Shown here one piece after another: positions 52,100 through 61,673 of a stretch of 64,000 nt of DNA. Each line of letters begins with the position of its first letter. Positions within the stretch are counted from its first letter, which is position 1. The position numbers and the translations under genes are program-made. The notes beneath the pieces are model-generated. The model searched no databases. It was given only the letters and a program-made list of their open reading frames with translations, and was not told the origin of the DNA. The stretch is from Pedobacter sp. BS3 (lineage in GTDB: Bacteria; Bacteroidota; Bacteroidia; Sphingobacteriales; Sphingobacteriaceae), in NCBI RefSeq assembly GCF_008274585.1, contig NZ_VTRT01000009.1, forward strand, positions 59,057-123,056, in the 5' to 3' direction.

Positions 52100-53179
52100 T
52101 CAGCTTCCTTTTCGCTTACTGGAAAGATATCGCCTTACCGGAATATCATACAGTACCATCACCAGGTAAGCAAATCCAATCAGCAGCAGCGTTCCAACCG
52201 GAACAATCACATAAAGCTGAGCCATAGCAGGTTTATACGTTGTAAAATAATTGCCAAAAATCCAGATCGCAGCATAGTGCGTCATATACAAGGGGTAAGA
52301 TATCGCCCCCGAAAACCTGCAAACACTCTCCCATCGTTGAGATAACACGGCGCCTGCACCCAGCGAAACCAGCAGCGGAAAATAGAATAATACCACCAGC
52401 AGTTCGGCCAGCCAGTTCCATTTAAAATGAGGCATCACAAAAGCCAGCACTAATAAAAGGCTCATCACACCAAATCCCAGTCGCGATTTAATGATCCAGT
52501 TAGAGCGATAAATTAAAAGCCCGGCCAAAAACGAATAGCTGATGCGGGCGCACCCGTCCCAGAAGTTATCTCCCGCCCAGCCGCCCAGCAAATTCCCCGA
52601 ACGGTAACTAACCCAGGCAAGTGCAATAGCAGCCAGCATAATGAGCACATACAAATACTTACGGCCAATTCTGCAAAGAATAAAAGCATAAACAATATTG
52701 GCAACATACTCCCAGAACAACGACCACGACGGTGCATTAAAGCTGAACAGGTTAAACCCTCGCTCCTGCATAACCGGATAAGGGATAAGGAGAACAGAGC
52801 ACAAAAACAGCAGCACCAGCTTGCCCGTGCTATATATGGCAGAATAGTTTACAATAGGATCGAACAGAAACCCAAGCAAACCAATCACCGAACCAAAAAT
52901 AACCAACGGATGAAGCCTGATCAGCCGGGACTTAAAAAACTCGGCAATGCCCATTTTCTCCATACGGTTATCGTAAGCATAAGCAATGACAAACCCCGAA
53001 AGGCAGAAAAAGAAATCCACCGCTAAAAAGCCATGCCCGATAAAGTTCTTACTGCTATCCGTATATATCCATTCCATGAAATGGAAAACAACAATAGCTA
53101 ACGCGGCCACTCCACGCATGCCGTCGAGAATATGAAAATGCGGTTTGGTTTTAAGCAGATCAGCGTTTAATTTTTCCAT
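52100..53179 (-). CDS. Acyltransferase 3-family membrane protein
   Basis: A 359-residue integral membrane acyltransferase (OafA/NodX family) with about ten membrane segments. HILDGMRGVAALAIVVFHFME near residue 16 carries the family's conserved Arg and His, and SGFVIAYAYDNR follows. Members O-acylate surface polysaccharides or lipids. The target is unknown. It is a single gene next to xerD, in the opposite direction. Confidence 0.9.
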   Translation of the reverse strand: MEKLNADLLKTKPHFHILDGMRGVAALAIVVFHFMEWIYTDSSKNFIGHGFLAVDFFFCLSGFVIAYAYDNRMEKMGIAEFFKSRLIRLHPLVIFGSVIGLLGFLFDPIVNYSAIYSTGKLVLLFLCSVLLIPYPVMQERGFNLFSFNAPSWSLFWEYVANIVYAFILCRIGRKYLYVLIMLAAIALAWVSYRSGNLLGGWAGDNFWDGCARISYSFLAGLLIYRSNWIIKSRLGFGVMSLLLVLAFVMPHFKWNWLAELLVVLFYFPLLVSLGAGAVLSQRWESVCRFSGAISYPLYMTHYAAIWIFGNYFTTYKPAMAQLYVIVPVGTLLLIGFAYLVMVLYDIPVRRYLSSKRKGS

Positions 53180-53314
53180 GTAGTGTATTTGCAGGTTTTC
53201 AAAGGTTGCGCAATTAACATAAAAGTTGGCAAAGATGAAGAGTTTGTCTTTGATTTCTTTACAATTGTGAAGTGCTTTTTAAAGTATAAACCAGATGTTT
53301 GCAAAAAAGATATG

Positions 53315-53683
53315 ATGGCAAAATTATTAAAGCTCATTCCCAATGTTTTTTATACCGATATTCATACCGGACTAAACCTGTTTGTGGATTGTCTTGGATT
53401 TACAGTAGTGTATAGCGAACCGGAAAATCAATGTCCCTTTTATATTGTTAAAAGAGATGACCTGCAGGTACACCTGATAGAAGATGAAGAATTTGCCCTG
53501 AAAGACCGCCCTGAAATGCGCATTGCAACAGACGATATTGAAGGTTTATACCAGGAAATTTCGGCAAAACAAGCGCAACTGCTGCACCCAAATCTCTTAA
53601 AAATAAAGCAACAGCCCTGGGGTTTGAAAGAATTTGCATTACTGGATAAAGAAGGAACGTGTATCATTATCCAGCAACCATAA
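53315..53683 (+). CDS. VOC-family (glyoxalase/bleomycin-resistance fold) protein
   Basis: A 122-residue VOC protein from the start chosen here: LIPNVFYTDIHTGLNLFVDCLGFTVVYSEP, then FYIVKRDDLQVHLIEDEEFA, RIATDDIEGLYQEI and a C-terminal strand. The frame is open back to 53183, but the added 44 residues do not fit the fold and the ATG at 53312/53315 does. Substrate or metal use cannot be assigned. Single gene, convergent with tamL. Confidence 0.82.
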   Translation: MAKLLKLIPNVFYTDIHTGLNLFVDCLGFTVVYSEPENQCPFYIVKRDDLQVHLIEDEEFALKDRPEMRIATDDIEGLYQEISAKQAQLLHPNLLKIKQQPWGLKEFALLDKEGTCIIIQQP

Positions 53684-53692
53684 GCTTTACTT

Positions 53693-56050
53693 CTAGAACG
53701 GCATACCGATACCAAAGTTATACTGGATAAAATTATATCTGTCGGGAGCATTAGTTTGGGCATACCGCTCTTTAAACTCCTTGCTGTTAAAGAAATATTT
53801 CAGCACATACTGGTCTTTACCGGTAAATTGTGGGTCTTTCACCTTGATACCGGCATCAAAGCGAAGCACAAAATATTCCAGGTCAAAGCGTAAACCAGCC
53901 CCCGCTCCTATGGCTAACTGACCAAGAAACTTATTGAATTTAAACTCACCACCCGGGTTATCGGCTGTTTCACGAACCCGCCACAGGTTACCAAAATCGG
54001 TAAATGTTGCACCTTTCAATTTAGCTCCCAGCAGGTTATTTAAAATCTTAAAGCGGTACTCCAGGTTACCTTCCAGCTTAATTTCTCCCAACTGGTCAAG
54101 CCCTCTCAAGTTACGACGAGTATCTTCATCGGCAATAACCGAGCGGTTATAATTACCCGGTCCCAGCGTACGTGCCTGCCAGGCTCGTACTCCGCTCGAT
54201 CCGCCAGCATAAAAGTTCTTTTCAAAGGGCAATATTTCACTGTTGCCATAAGGATAACCTACGCCCGGATTTAAACGCATTACCAGCTGTTTTTCTCCGC
54301 CAAGCGATAAATAATAACGTAAATCGAGTTCGGTCTTTACATATTGCAGGTATGGCAGGCCGAATATGGTGCGGTCACCGTTAGCATCCCGTTTCAGTCC
54401 CAGGCCCCGGCTTAACAAACCGATAAGATTACCGGCAGCATCAATATTCACCTTGGCATACAAAAAGTTATCGTACGTTAGTAAGCGTATCGCATTGTAA
54501 GTAAAGGTGTATTGCGATCCGACACTGAAATAACGCCTGTCATTAGTACGTATATACAGCTCATATCCCTGTTTCTGTAACGAATCTCTGAAAGCCGGAT
54601 CGAAGCTACCGTTACGATATTCCAGCGATATCGGTGTAAGGCTGTGCAGCTTATACTGCGTTTCTACCCAATCGTACGATATCGAATTAATAAATATCCG
54701 GTTCTTAAAGGCGCTGCGCTGGTCAAACAATTGCACGCTGCTGGATATGGTGGTATGCGGTACGCCATTCCGGTTCATATCCAGGTTAAAGAACGGGATT
54801 ATCAGCCGCGGAAAGGTAAGCTTAGCGCCCAGTTCCAAATCGCGGTTATATACGCTGCTGAAAGCCTTTCCGGCCAGGTTATCAAACAAAATTCCGTATT
54901 TGAACTTGATCTCAAGCTGCTCTGCCCCCCTGAACAGGTTCCTGTTGGTATAGGTATCGCCGATATTAAACCCGCTGCGACCGGAATTGAATGTGTATTC
55001 GCCTTCAATCCGGTTACTCATTCTTTTTAAAGGCGTAGCTTCAATTGACGGATCAAGCTCATGAAGCGTGCTATCGGCAGACTTATTGTACGTGATTGCC
55101 AGGTTCTTAAATACATTTAATTCGTACAAACGATTGTAAGTAAGCGATTCATTTGTTGTGTTATACAGATCACCTTTTTTCAGGAAAATGTATTTAGACA
55201 GCTTTCGCGAGCTAAACCGGGTGGAATAATCTACAAAGTGATATTGCGAATCCACAACCGTAGAATCGCTGTGGCGATGATTCTTTCCATCCGTATCGTG
55301 AATCATAAAATAGGTATTATTGATAGTATACACCTGATGATGTTCCTTACCCGGGGGATTATCAATAAATAATTTCAAATCGGCCTGGCTTGAGTTCAGG
55401 TTGCTGTCTACCGAAAAACGGACATATTGCCGTAAATAATCGTAGTAGCCATGATCCTTCATCATCTGGTAGATCTGCTCCCGCTCATACGCCAGCGTAT
55501 CGGCATCGTAGCGTTTGTTCTCCCTGATATGGGTAAACGATTGCCGGTTAGCTTCATACAGTTTTTTCACGGCACTATCGGGTATTACATACGTAAAGTT
55601 CCGTACCCTGAACAACGGGCCTTTATCGGCTGTAAATGTCAGATACGCTTTTTTATCTTTCACTTCGATATCGCTGGTAACCTTAGCCTTAAAAAAGCCC
55701 TTGGTTTGCAGGTACTTCTCTATCTGCACCCGCGAAATCTCTACCAGCGAGCTATCCAATATGTTAGGAGCCTCGCCTATTTTGCGGATCTTATCTGTAC
55801 GATATTTACCGTGCCTGGTATTAACCAGGTTATACAGCGCCAGGTTAAAACGTGAGTTTGGCCGCACATCTTTCTGTACATACGAGTACACTTTTTCCTC
55901 GTATTCCTTATTAATGCCCACCAGGTTCACTTTTTTAACCAGTGCCTGGTCGTCATTTAAGTACCGTGTTGCCGAACAACCCGAAAGAATAAGCAGCAAA
56001 AGAAGTATACTTGCAGTTGTTAAATATGTCGGGGTAAGGTATGCTTTCAA
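53693..56050 (-). CDS. tamL: TamL-type BamA/TamA-family outer-membrane lipoprotein
   Basis: A 785-residue Omp85-superfamily protein with a lipoprotein signal (LILSGCSA, Cys25) that classic TamA lacks. POTRA-like repeats occupy about residues 35-340 (YLNDDQALVKKVNLVGINKEY; EKYLQTKGFFKAKVTSDIEVKDKK; RVRNFTYVIPDSAVKKL). The barrel follows, with GGSSGVRAWQARTLGPGNY (the RGF-like insertion motif region) and a Phe-terminal end (FGIGMPF). Bacteroidota TamL works with TamB in envelope assembly or lipid transport. tamB is not adjacent. The start overlaps the divergent methyltransferase start by 10 bases. Confidence 0.9.
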   Translation of the reverse strand: MKAYLTPTYLTTASILLLLLILSGCSATRYLNDDQALVKKVNLVGINKEYEEKVYSYVQKDVRPNSRFNLALYNLVNTRHGKYRTDKIRKIGEAPNILDSSLVEISRVQIEKYLQTKGFFKAKVTSDIEVKDKKAYLTFTADKGPLFRVRNFTYVIPDSAVKKLYEANRQSFTHIRENKRYDADTLAYEREQIYQMMKDHGYYDYLRQYVRFSVDSNLNSSQADLKLFIDNPPGKEHHQVYTINNTYFMIHDTDGKNHRHSDSTVVDSQYHFVDYSTRFSSRKLSKYIFLKKGDLYNTTNESLTYNRLYELNVFKNLAITYNKSADSTLHELDPSIEATPLKRMSNRIEGEYTFNSGRSGFNIGDTYTNRNLFRGAEQLEIKFKYGILFDNLAGKAFSSVYNRDLELGAKLTFPRLIIPFFNLDMNRNGVPHTTISSSVQLFDQRSAFKNRIFINSISYDWVETQYKLHSLTPISLEYRNGSFDPAFRDSLQKQGYELYIRTNDRRYFSVGSQYTFTYNAIRLLTYDNFLYAKVNIDAAGNLIGLLSRGLGLKRDANGDRTIFGLPYLQYVKTELDLRYYLSLGGEKQLVMRLNPGVGYPYGNSEILPFEKNFYAGGSSGVRAWQARTLGPGNYNRSVIADEDTRRNLRGLDQLGEIKLEGNLEYRFKILNNLLGAKLKGATFTDFGNLWRVRETADNPGGEFKFNKFLGQLAIGAGAGLRFDLEYFVLRFDAGIKVKDPQFTGKDQYVLKYFFNSKEFKERYAQTNAPDRYNFIQYNFGIGMPF

Positions 56051-56790
56051 AATCTCAAATCAGTTTTATAAAATCACTACACCAAAAAAAGTTCAGAAAA
56101 GAACATGGCCTGTTCATTGTTGAAGGCCTGAAATCTGTAACGGAATTTATACGCTCAGCGTACAACGTGCACTCCGTTTTTTTTACTGAACCCGCAGGGT
56201 CAAAAATGCTTAATTTATCAAAGAAAATAAATAGCCAGCTCATTTCCGACAACGAATTACATAAAATAAGCGCTTTAACCAATCCCCAGCAGGTGCTGGC
56301 GCTTGTTCATATCCCTCCGGTACAAGCCGTTCAAAGTCAACATTTCAGCAATAAACTGTCGCTGATGCTGGATGGCGTACAGGATCCGGGAAACCTGGGA
56401 ACGATCATCCGCACAGCCAACTGGTTCGGCTTTGATGAACTACTCTGCTCTACCGATACGGTTGATTGTTATAATCCCAAAGTAGTACAGGCCACCATGG
56501 GCTCGCTTTCGCGGATCAATGTCCATTATCTTGATCTAACAACATTGCTCAAAACTACTCATCTGCCTGTTTACGGCGCTCTACTGGAAGGCGAAAATAT
56601 ATATAACACTAATTTTAGTGACGCCGGCTTCGTGATCCTGGGCAACGAAGGCAACGGAATAAGCGCTGAAACAGCCCGTTATATTACCCATCCGTTCACC
56701 ATTCCCGGTATTGGTAAGGCCGAATCGCTTAATGTATCGGTTTCGGCAGGGATCATTTGTTCGGAGCTGAAAAGAAAATATTTAAAATAA
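56041..56790 (+). CDS. TrmH/SpoU-family RNA 2'-O-methyltransferase
   Basis: A 249-residue SPOUT methyltransferase: QISFIKSLHQKKFRKEHGLFIVEG (N-terminal substrate-binding domain), LMLDGVQDPGNLGTIIRTANWFG, FVILGNEGNGISAE and ITIPGIG-like PFTIPGIGKAESLNVSVSAGI, the knotted SAM site. It modifies rRNA or tRNA ribose; the exact nucleotide is not readable. Its ATG lies inside the first codons of tamL on the other strand. Confidence 0.92.
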   Translation: MLSKSQISFIKSLHQKKFRKEHGLFIVEGLKSVTEFIRSAYNVHSVFFTEPAGSKMLNLSKKINSQLISDNELHKISALTNPQQVLALVHIPPVQAVQSQHFSNKLSLMLDGVQDPGNLGTIIRTANWFGFDELLCSTDTVDCYNPKVVQATMGSLSRINVHYLDLTTLLKTTHLPVYGALLEGENIYNTNFSDAGFVILGNEGNGISAETARYITHPFTIPGIGKAESLNVSVSAGIICSELKRKYLK

Positions 56791-56820
56791 TTGCCTTACC
56801 CAGAATAATTGCTATTTTTG
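56791..56820 (+). promoter_or_regulatory. Promoter for tRNA-Cys
   Basis: TTG (56791-56793), 19 bases, then TATTTTTG (56813-56820), an exact TAnnTTTG. Transcription should start near 56827, about 9 bases before the tRNA, and may run on through the 58-residue gene. Confidence 0.75.
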
Positions 56821-56835
56821 CAATCCTTAAAAAAG

Positions 56836-56906
56836 GGTCGGATGGCCGAGTGGCTAGGCAGAGGTCTGCAAAACCTTTTACAGCGGTTCGAATCCGCTTC
56901 CGACCT
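56836..56906 (+). tRNA. tRNA-Cys (GCA)
   Basis: The acceptor GGTCGGA pairs with TCCGACC. The anticodon loop in GGTCTGCAAAACC carries GCA, and the T arm is CGGTTCGAATCCG. CCA is not encoded. A full cloverleaf is seen; 71 bases. Confidence 0.96.
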
Positions 56907-56933
56907 CGGGTTAAACTTATTAAAATTACAGTT

Positions 56934-57110
56934 ATGGGTGTTACACGCTTAAAAAGAAAAGACAGAAGAAATAAAACAGTTTCACGCCTTGAAGTTCAGT
57001 TCCTGAAACTTGGCCGTAATCTTGAGAACGGCAGCCGGTCTAAAGAATCTGCCAAAAGCCAGATAGCTAAAAATAATGCTGTTTTAGCTCAGCTGGAAGG
57101 AAAAAAATAA
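56934..57110 (+). CDS. Conserved small basic protein, 58 residues
   Basis: MGVTRLKRKDRRNKTVSRLE starts a 58-residue, Lys/Arg/Asn-rich protein ending LAQLEGKK. The frame is open back to 56757, but that extension would run through the tRNA-Cys gene, so the ATG at 56934, 27 bases after the tRNA, is the likely start. I believe similar short proteins occur in related Bacteroidota but cannot name a function; its charge suggests RNA or ribosome binding (inference). A terminator-like hairpin follows. Confidence 0.75.
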   Translation: MGVTRLKRKDRRNKTVSRLEVQFLKLGRNLENGSRSKESAKSQIAKNNAVLAQLEGKK

Positions 57111-57138
57111 TTTCTAATTCTCCTCGTTGTGATATAAG

Positions 57139-57168
57139 ATCCTGGCCACCTCCGGTCAGGATTTTTTG
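57139..57168 (+). terminator. Rho-independent terminator after the small basic protein gene
   Basis: ATCCTG (57139-57144) pairs with CAGGAT (57157-57162), with extra pairing in the loop, followed by TTTTTTG. It ends the tRNA-Cys/small-protein transcript. Confidence 0.75.
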
Positions 57169-57346
57169 TTATAGGAATATTTTTCAAAAAGCTATTACTG
57201 TCTTCTGTTAATTGGCCGGCATAAGCCTGTATACGTAAAATAAACCGATATATATTTGAAATACAAGGGCCAATAGCCCCGAAAAGGGAATTTATTGAAA
57301 GCTTCGAAACCGGGGAGAGCCATCTCACCCGAATGGATACTAGTAA

Positions 57347-58717
57347 CTACAATAGAACACCCCGCATTACCAGTACGGCAATGGAAAAATAGATCACCAA
57401 ACCGGTTACATCCACCAATGTAGCTACAAAAGGCGCTGATGAGGTGGCAGGGTCGGCACCTAATTTTTTAAGCAGAATGGGCAGCATAGAACCGGAAAGC
57501 GAACCCCACAACACCACGCCAATTAGCGCAAGGCTAACAGTCAAACCCACCAAAAACCAATGCGGGCCGTAAATATTGGTAAAAAATGTCCAGGCGTATA
57601 TTCTTAAAAAACCGATGATACCTAATGTAAGTCCTAACAATAACCCCGATAACAATTCCCGGCGCATTACCCGCCACCAGTCGGCAATAGTTACTTCGCC
57701 CAAAGCCATTGCCTGGATAATAAGAGTTGATGCCTGCGATCCGCTGTTTCCACCACTTGAAATAATTAATGGAACAAAAAGCGCCAGCACAACAGCTTTG
57801 GCAATCTGGTTCTCAAAAAAACCCATAGCCGTTGCTGTTAGCATCTCGCCGATAAATAATATGACCAGCCATCCTACCCGTTTTTTTACCAGCTTGAGCA
57901 GCGGCATATCCAGATAGGGTTCATCCAGCGCTTCGGTACCACCGATCTTCTGGATATCTTCCGAAAATTCTTCCTGCGCTATCCATAAAATGTCATCTAC
58001 CGTAACAATACCCAGCAAGATATTGGCACTATCTACCACCGGTAAAGCTACCCGGTTGTTCATTTTAAAGATATTGATGGCATGTTCCTGCGGATCGTTG
58101 GCATGAAGGGCAATCAGCCGGTTATCCATCAGCTCACTCATCTTGGTCTCGGGTTTTACCAGCAATATTTCGCGAATACGAACATCATCGAGCAGCACAC
58201 CACTTTCGTCAATGATATAAATAACATCGATGGTTTCGGAGTTTTTACCGTATCTCCTGATGTGCGAAAGCACCTTGCTTACATCCCAATCCTTATTAAC
58301 AGCCACATAATCGGGCGTCATGAGCCGGCCAACGCTGTCTTCCTCATAGCCCATTAACGAAAGGGTTTCTTTACGGTCTTCGGGCGATAAGAGAATGATG
58401 AGCTTCTTTACCACATCGCCATGCAGGTCGCTGAAAAAAGCGGTACGGTCATCCGGGGGTAGCGCCGTAATGAGCTCCTTTATTTTTTTTGCCGAAAGTT
58501 TTTTGAATATACGCTCCTGTGTAGGAAAATCGAGGATACGGAATACATTAACAGCCCGGTTAATGGATAATGTTTCTATGAACAAGGCGGCATGTTCAGG
58601 CATTTCGTCAACCAGTTGCTCAACCTCAGAGATGTGCAAACCGTCTAACAGTTTTTTTAGCTTTCTATCGTTACCATTTTCTATTAATAATTCGATATCT
58701 TCTACCAATTGCTCCAT
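57347..58717 (-). CDS. mgtE: Magnesium transporter MgtE
   Basis: A 456-residue Mg2+ channel. It has the N-terminal MgtE domain (LKKLLDGLHISEVEQLVDEMPEHAA, about 17-120), two CBS domains (about 135-260; VGRLMTPDYVAVNKDWDVS, LGIVTVDDILWIAQEE) and five membrane helices at the C-terminus with the conserved SSGGNSGSQASTLIIQA segment near the pore. CBS domains close the channel at high Mg2+. It is transcribed away from tRNA-Cys and may be the third gene after era and der, with gaps of 149 and 209 bases. Confidence 0.95.
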   Translation of the reverse strand: MEQLVEDIELLIENGNDRKLKKLLDGLHISEVEQLVDEMPEHAALFIETLSINRAVNVFRILDFPTQERIFKKLSAKKIKELITALPPDDRTAFFSDLHGDVVKKLIILLSPEDRKETLSLMGYEEDSVGRLMTPDYVAVNKDWDVSKVLSHIRRYGKNSETIDVIYIIDESGVLLDDVRIREILLVKPETKMSELMDNRLIALHANDPQEHAINIFKMNNRVALPVVDSANILLGIVTVDDILWIAQEEFSEDIQKIGGTEALDEPYLDMPLLKLVKKRVGWLVILFIGEMLTATAMGFFENQIAKAVVLALFVPLIISSGGNSGSQASTLIIQAMALGEVTIADWWRVMRRELLSGLLLGLTLGIIGFLRIYAWTFFTNIYGPHWFLVGLTVSLALIGVVLWGSLSGSMLPILLKKLGADPATSSAPFVATLVDVTGLVIYFSIAVLVMRGVLL

Positions 58718-58926
58718 AGCTAAAAATTTAAACGGTTACCTTTTACCTGAAGTTTATCGATCACATGGTTTTACAAGAAATGGGCAACGGACACCCGGAT
58801 TTAGTTTACGACTAAAGATTCTGCCAATAAGTGAAAAAGCTCCTGTTCACTCCTGCAACCTTTTTTCGGGCGCAAAGATAGTAATCCTGTGGTTTATATC
58901 GGCACATCTGCCCGATAAATCGGACT

Positions 58927-60228
58927 TTATTTTTGCCTGAAAAAAATCTGCACAGGCACGCCTGTAAAATCAAAATGCTCCCGCAGCTTATTTTCCAGGA
59001 AACGCTTATACGGTTCCCTGATATACTGGGGCAGATTGCAGAAAAAGGCGAACATGGGCGATGCTCCGTTTATCTGCGTAATGTACTTGATCTTTACATA
59101 CTTACCTTTTATGGATGGCGGCGGAAAGCTTTCAATAAGCGGCAGCAGCACTTCATTAAGTTTTGATGTAGGGATCTTTTTAAGCTTGTTGGCATATACG
59201 TGCGATGCTGCTTCCAGGGCCTTGAATATCCGCTGCTTTTCGGTTACCGATGTAAAAACAATGGGTATATCGGTAAACGGAGCCAGCTTTTCTTTGATCT
59301 GGTCTTCAAAAACCTTTGCCGTTTTATTGTTCTTTTCAATTAAGTCCCATTTGTTGACCAACAGTACAACACCTTTTTTATTTTTCTCGGCAAGGTGAAA
59401 AATATTAATATCCTGCGATTCTATACCGTCCTGCGCATCGATCATCAGGATAACTACATCGGCTTCTTCCAGCGCTTTAATGGTGCGCATTACCGAGTAG
59501 AACTCGATATTTTCTTTAACCTTGGTCTTTTTGCGCAACCCGGCAGTATCAATCAGCATAAACTCATGCCCGAACTGGTTGTAATATATGTGTATGGAAT
59601 CGCGGGTAGTACCGGCAATAGGTGTAACAATATTGCGCTCTTTACCAATTAAGGCATTTATTAAGGATGATTTTCCTACGTTCGGCCGTCCGACTATGGC
59701 ATATTTGGGCAGGTTATTCTCCGCTTCAGGCTCATGGGTGAAATGTTTTATTACATCATCCAGTAATTCACCTGTTCCGGAACCGGTCATAGATGAAATG
59801 AGATAGATCTCCCCCAACCCGAAGCTGTAGAAAATAGCAGCATCATTACGCAGGTTATTATTGTCTACCTTATTGGCTACCACAAATACGGGTTTCTTAC
59901 TCCGGCGAAGAATATCGGCAATCTCATCATCCAGATCGGTAATACCGGTAGTAACATCCACCATAAACAGAATTACCGAAGCTTCTTCTATGGCGATAAG
60001 CACTTGTTCGCGTATAGCAGCCTCAAAAATATCATCCGAATGGGCTACATAACCCCCGGTATCTATCACGGTAAATGTTTTATCCGTCCATTCGGCCATC
60101 CCATAATGCCTGTCGCGGGTTACGCCGCTCATATCGTCAACAATAGCCTTACGGGATTCTGTTAAACGGTTATATAATGTTGATTTCCCAACGTTGGGAC
60201 GCCCTACTATAGCTACTATATTGCTCAT
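58927..60228 (-). CDS. der: Ribosome-assembly GTPase Der (EngA)
   Basis: Der has two tandem GTPase domains and matures the 50S subunit. The 433-residue product shows the first P-loop GRPNVGKST (residues 9-17) with DTGG, the second P-loop GRPNVGKSS (about 180-188) with DTAG, VNKWD for guanine recognition, and a C-terminal KH-like domain (about 350-433). It follows era by 149 bases in the same direction; both act in ribosome assembly. Confidence 0.97.
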   Translation of the reverse strand: MSNIVAIVGRPNVGKSTLYNRLTESRKAIVDDMSGVTRDRHYGMAEWTDKTFTVIDTGGYVAHSDDIFEAAIREQVLIAIEEASVILFMVDVTTGITDLDDEIADILRRSKKPVFVVANKVDNNNLRNDAAIFYSFGLGEIYLISSMTGSGTGELLDDVIKHFTHEPEAENNLPKYAIVGRPNVGKSSLINALIGKERNIVTPIAGTTRDSIHIYYNQFGHEFMLIDTAGLRKKTKVKENIEFYSVMRTIKALEEADVVILMIDAQDGIESQDINIFHLAEKNKKGVVLLVNKWDLIEKNNKTAKVFEDQIKEKLAPFTDIPIVFTSVTEKQRIFKALEAASHVYANKLKKIPTSKLNEVLLPLIESFPPPSIKGKYVKIKYITQINGASPMFAFFCNLPQYIREPYKRFLENKLREHFDFTGVPVQIFFRQK

Positions 60229-60377
60229 TTGATTTTAGATGTTAGAATTACGATTTACGATTGTTTGCGTATTATGTTAATGCACATTTTTGTCATTTCT
60301 TCACTCGCCACACACATTCGTATATCTAAAATCGTACTTCGTAAATAATCTTATTTCTTGCTTCTTTAATCTTGTGT

Positions 60378-61256
60378 CTAACTCTCGTACCCAAAACGTT
60401 TCAGGTAGTTTTTCCGGTTGCGCCAATCGGGAATTACCCGGACAAACAGCTGCAAAAATGCCTTTTTTTGCAGAAATTCCTCAATATCCTTACGGGCATA
60501 CGTTCCTACCTTTTTTAACATCTCACCTCCCTTGCCTATCAGGATATTTTTTTGCGAATCGCGTTCAACAATGATCTCGGCGCTGATGCGATTGATATGC
60601 TCTTCTTCCTTAAAGTCGGTAATAATTACCTCGGTACTATACGGAATCTCTTTTTCATACAGCCTGAATATCTTTTCGCGGATAATTTCAGTCGTAAAAA
60701 AACGCTCTGACCTGTCGGTAAGCGCATCCTTATCATAAAACGGTGCATGTTCCGGCAGGTTTTCAATAATGATATCAAGCACACTACTTATATTGTATCC
60801 ATGTAAGGCCGATACGGCCAAAACAGCCTTCGGGTTTAATGTTTGCTGCCAGTAAGCGATCTTATCTTTAACGGCATCTTCGGTTGACTTATCAATTTTA
60901 TTGATAAGCACTACTACCGGGGCCGTAATATGCTGTAGCTTTTCTATTACATCACTTTCGTCAAAACGTTCATTCACATCGGTTACCAGCAAAATGATGT
61001 CCGAATCTATCAGAGAATCTTTCACAAAGCTCATCATAGATTCCTGCAAGCCATATTTCGGTGTGATTATTCCCGGCGTATCCGAAAATACGATCTGGTA
61101 ATCATCGCTGTTTACAATGCCTAATATGCGATGCCGGGTAGTTTGCGCCTTGGGCGTAACAATAGACATATTCTCACCTACAAGGGCATTCATCAGGGTT
61201 GATTTCCCCGCGTTAGGCTTTCCGACAAGGCTTACAAAGCCGGCTTTATGAGGCAT
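60378..61256 (-). CDS. era: Ribosome-assembly GTPase Era
   Basis: Era binds the 3' end of 16S rRNA through its KH domain and helps 30S maturation. The 292-residue product has GKPNAGKST (residues 13-21), DTPG, NKID, and a C-terminal KH domain with ILIGKGGEMLKKVGTYARKDIE. A divergent palindromic promoter lies upstream, shared with tRNA-fMet. Confidence 0.97.
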   Translation of the reverse strand: MPHKAGFVSLVGKPNAGKSTLMNALVGENMSIVTPKAQTTRHRILGIVNSDDYQIVFSDTPGIITPKYGLQESMMSFVKDSLIDSDIILLVTDVNERFDESDVIEKLQHITAPVVVLINKIDKSTEDAVKDKIAYWQQTLNPKAVLAVSALHGYNISSVLDIIIENLPEHAPFYDKDALTDRSERFFTTEIIREKIFRLYEKEIPYSTEVIITDFKEEEHINRISAEIIVERDSQKNILIGKGGEMLKKVGTYARKDIEEFLQKKAFLQLFVRVIPDWRNRKNYLKRFGYES

Positions 61257-61275
61257 AAATTTTTTTTAAAAAATA

Positions 61276-61313
61276 TTTGGACTGCAAAGAAACGAAATAT
61301 ATCTTTGCAGTCC
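61276..61313 (+). promoter_or_regulatory. Divergent promoter with 12-bp palindrome (tRNA-fMet and era)
   Basis: For the plus strand: TTTG (61276-61279), 20 bases, TATCTTTG (61300-61307), an exact promoter. GGACTGCAAAGA (61279-61290) and TCTTTGCAGTCC (61302-61313) are perfect complements, so the minus strand also carries TTTCTTTG, seven of eight positions, 29 bases before the era start. Both genes may start from it. Confidence 0.68.
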
Positions 61314-61443
61314 AATTCGGGGAGAACAATAAAGGCCTCTGAGAGTTGGAAAGTAAAGAAAATAGTGTGCGGGGTGAAGTCCCGAATGCTCGGGAGTAGG
61401 CTCATCGGGTCATACCCGAAGCACTTTTGAAATAATGATACAG

Positions 61444-61516
<73 letters not shown>

Positions 61517-61542
61517 CCGGGATGTACGATTTAAGGAATTAC

Positions 61543-61573
61543 GATTTACGGTTTAGCAGGCTAACCGTAAATC
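61543..61573. other. Hairpin between the two tRNA genes
   Basis: GATTTACGGTTTAGC and GCTAACCGTAAATC pair with one base bulged. It lies in the 82-base spacer and may be a processing or stop structure; there is no T-run. Confidence 0.5.
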
Positions 61574-61598
61574 TGAGATCAGAAATCGCAAATCAAAT

Positions 61599-61670
61599 GG
61601 CCCGTTCGTCTAGGGGTTAGGACGCAAGATTTTCATTCTTGAAACAGGGGTTCGATTCCCCTACGGGCTA
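61599..61670 (+). tRNA. tRNA-Glu (TTC)
   Basis: The acceptor GGCCCGT pairs with ACGGGCT (G-T at the end pair). The anticodon is TTC in GATTTTCATTC, and the T arm is AGGGGTTCGATTCCCCT. CCA is not encoded. Its 3' end is followed by a terminator and then an AT-rich cassette. Confidence 0.95.
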
Positions 61671-61673
61671 CGA

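Noticed and set aside
53183..53314. 44-residue N-terminal extension of the VOC protein
   Set aside because: Does not match the VOC fold; the double ATG at 53312/53315 begins right at the domain.
55515..56123. 202-codon plus-strand frame
   Set aside because: Antisense to the tamL POTRA region; Ser/Arg/Leu-rich shadow without a domain.
56757..56933. N-terminal extension of the 58-residue protein
   Set aside because: Would translate through tRNA-Cys; an ATG after the tRNA fits better.
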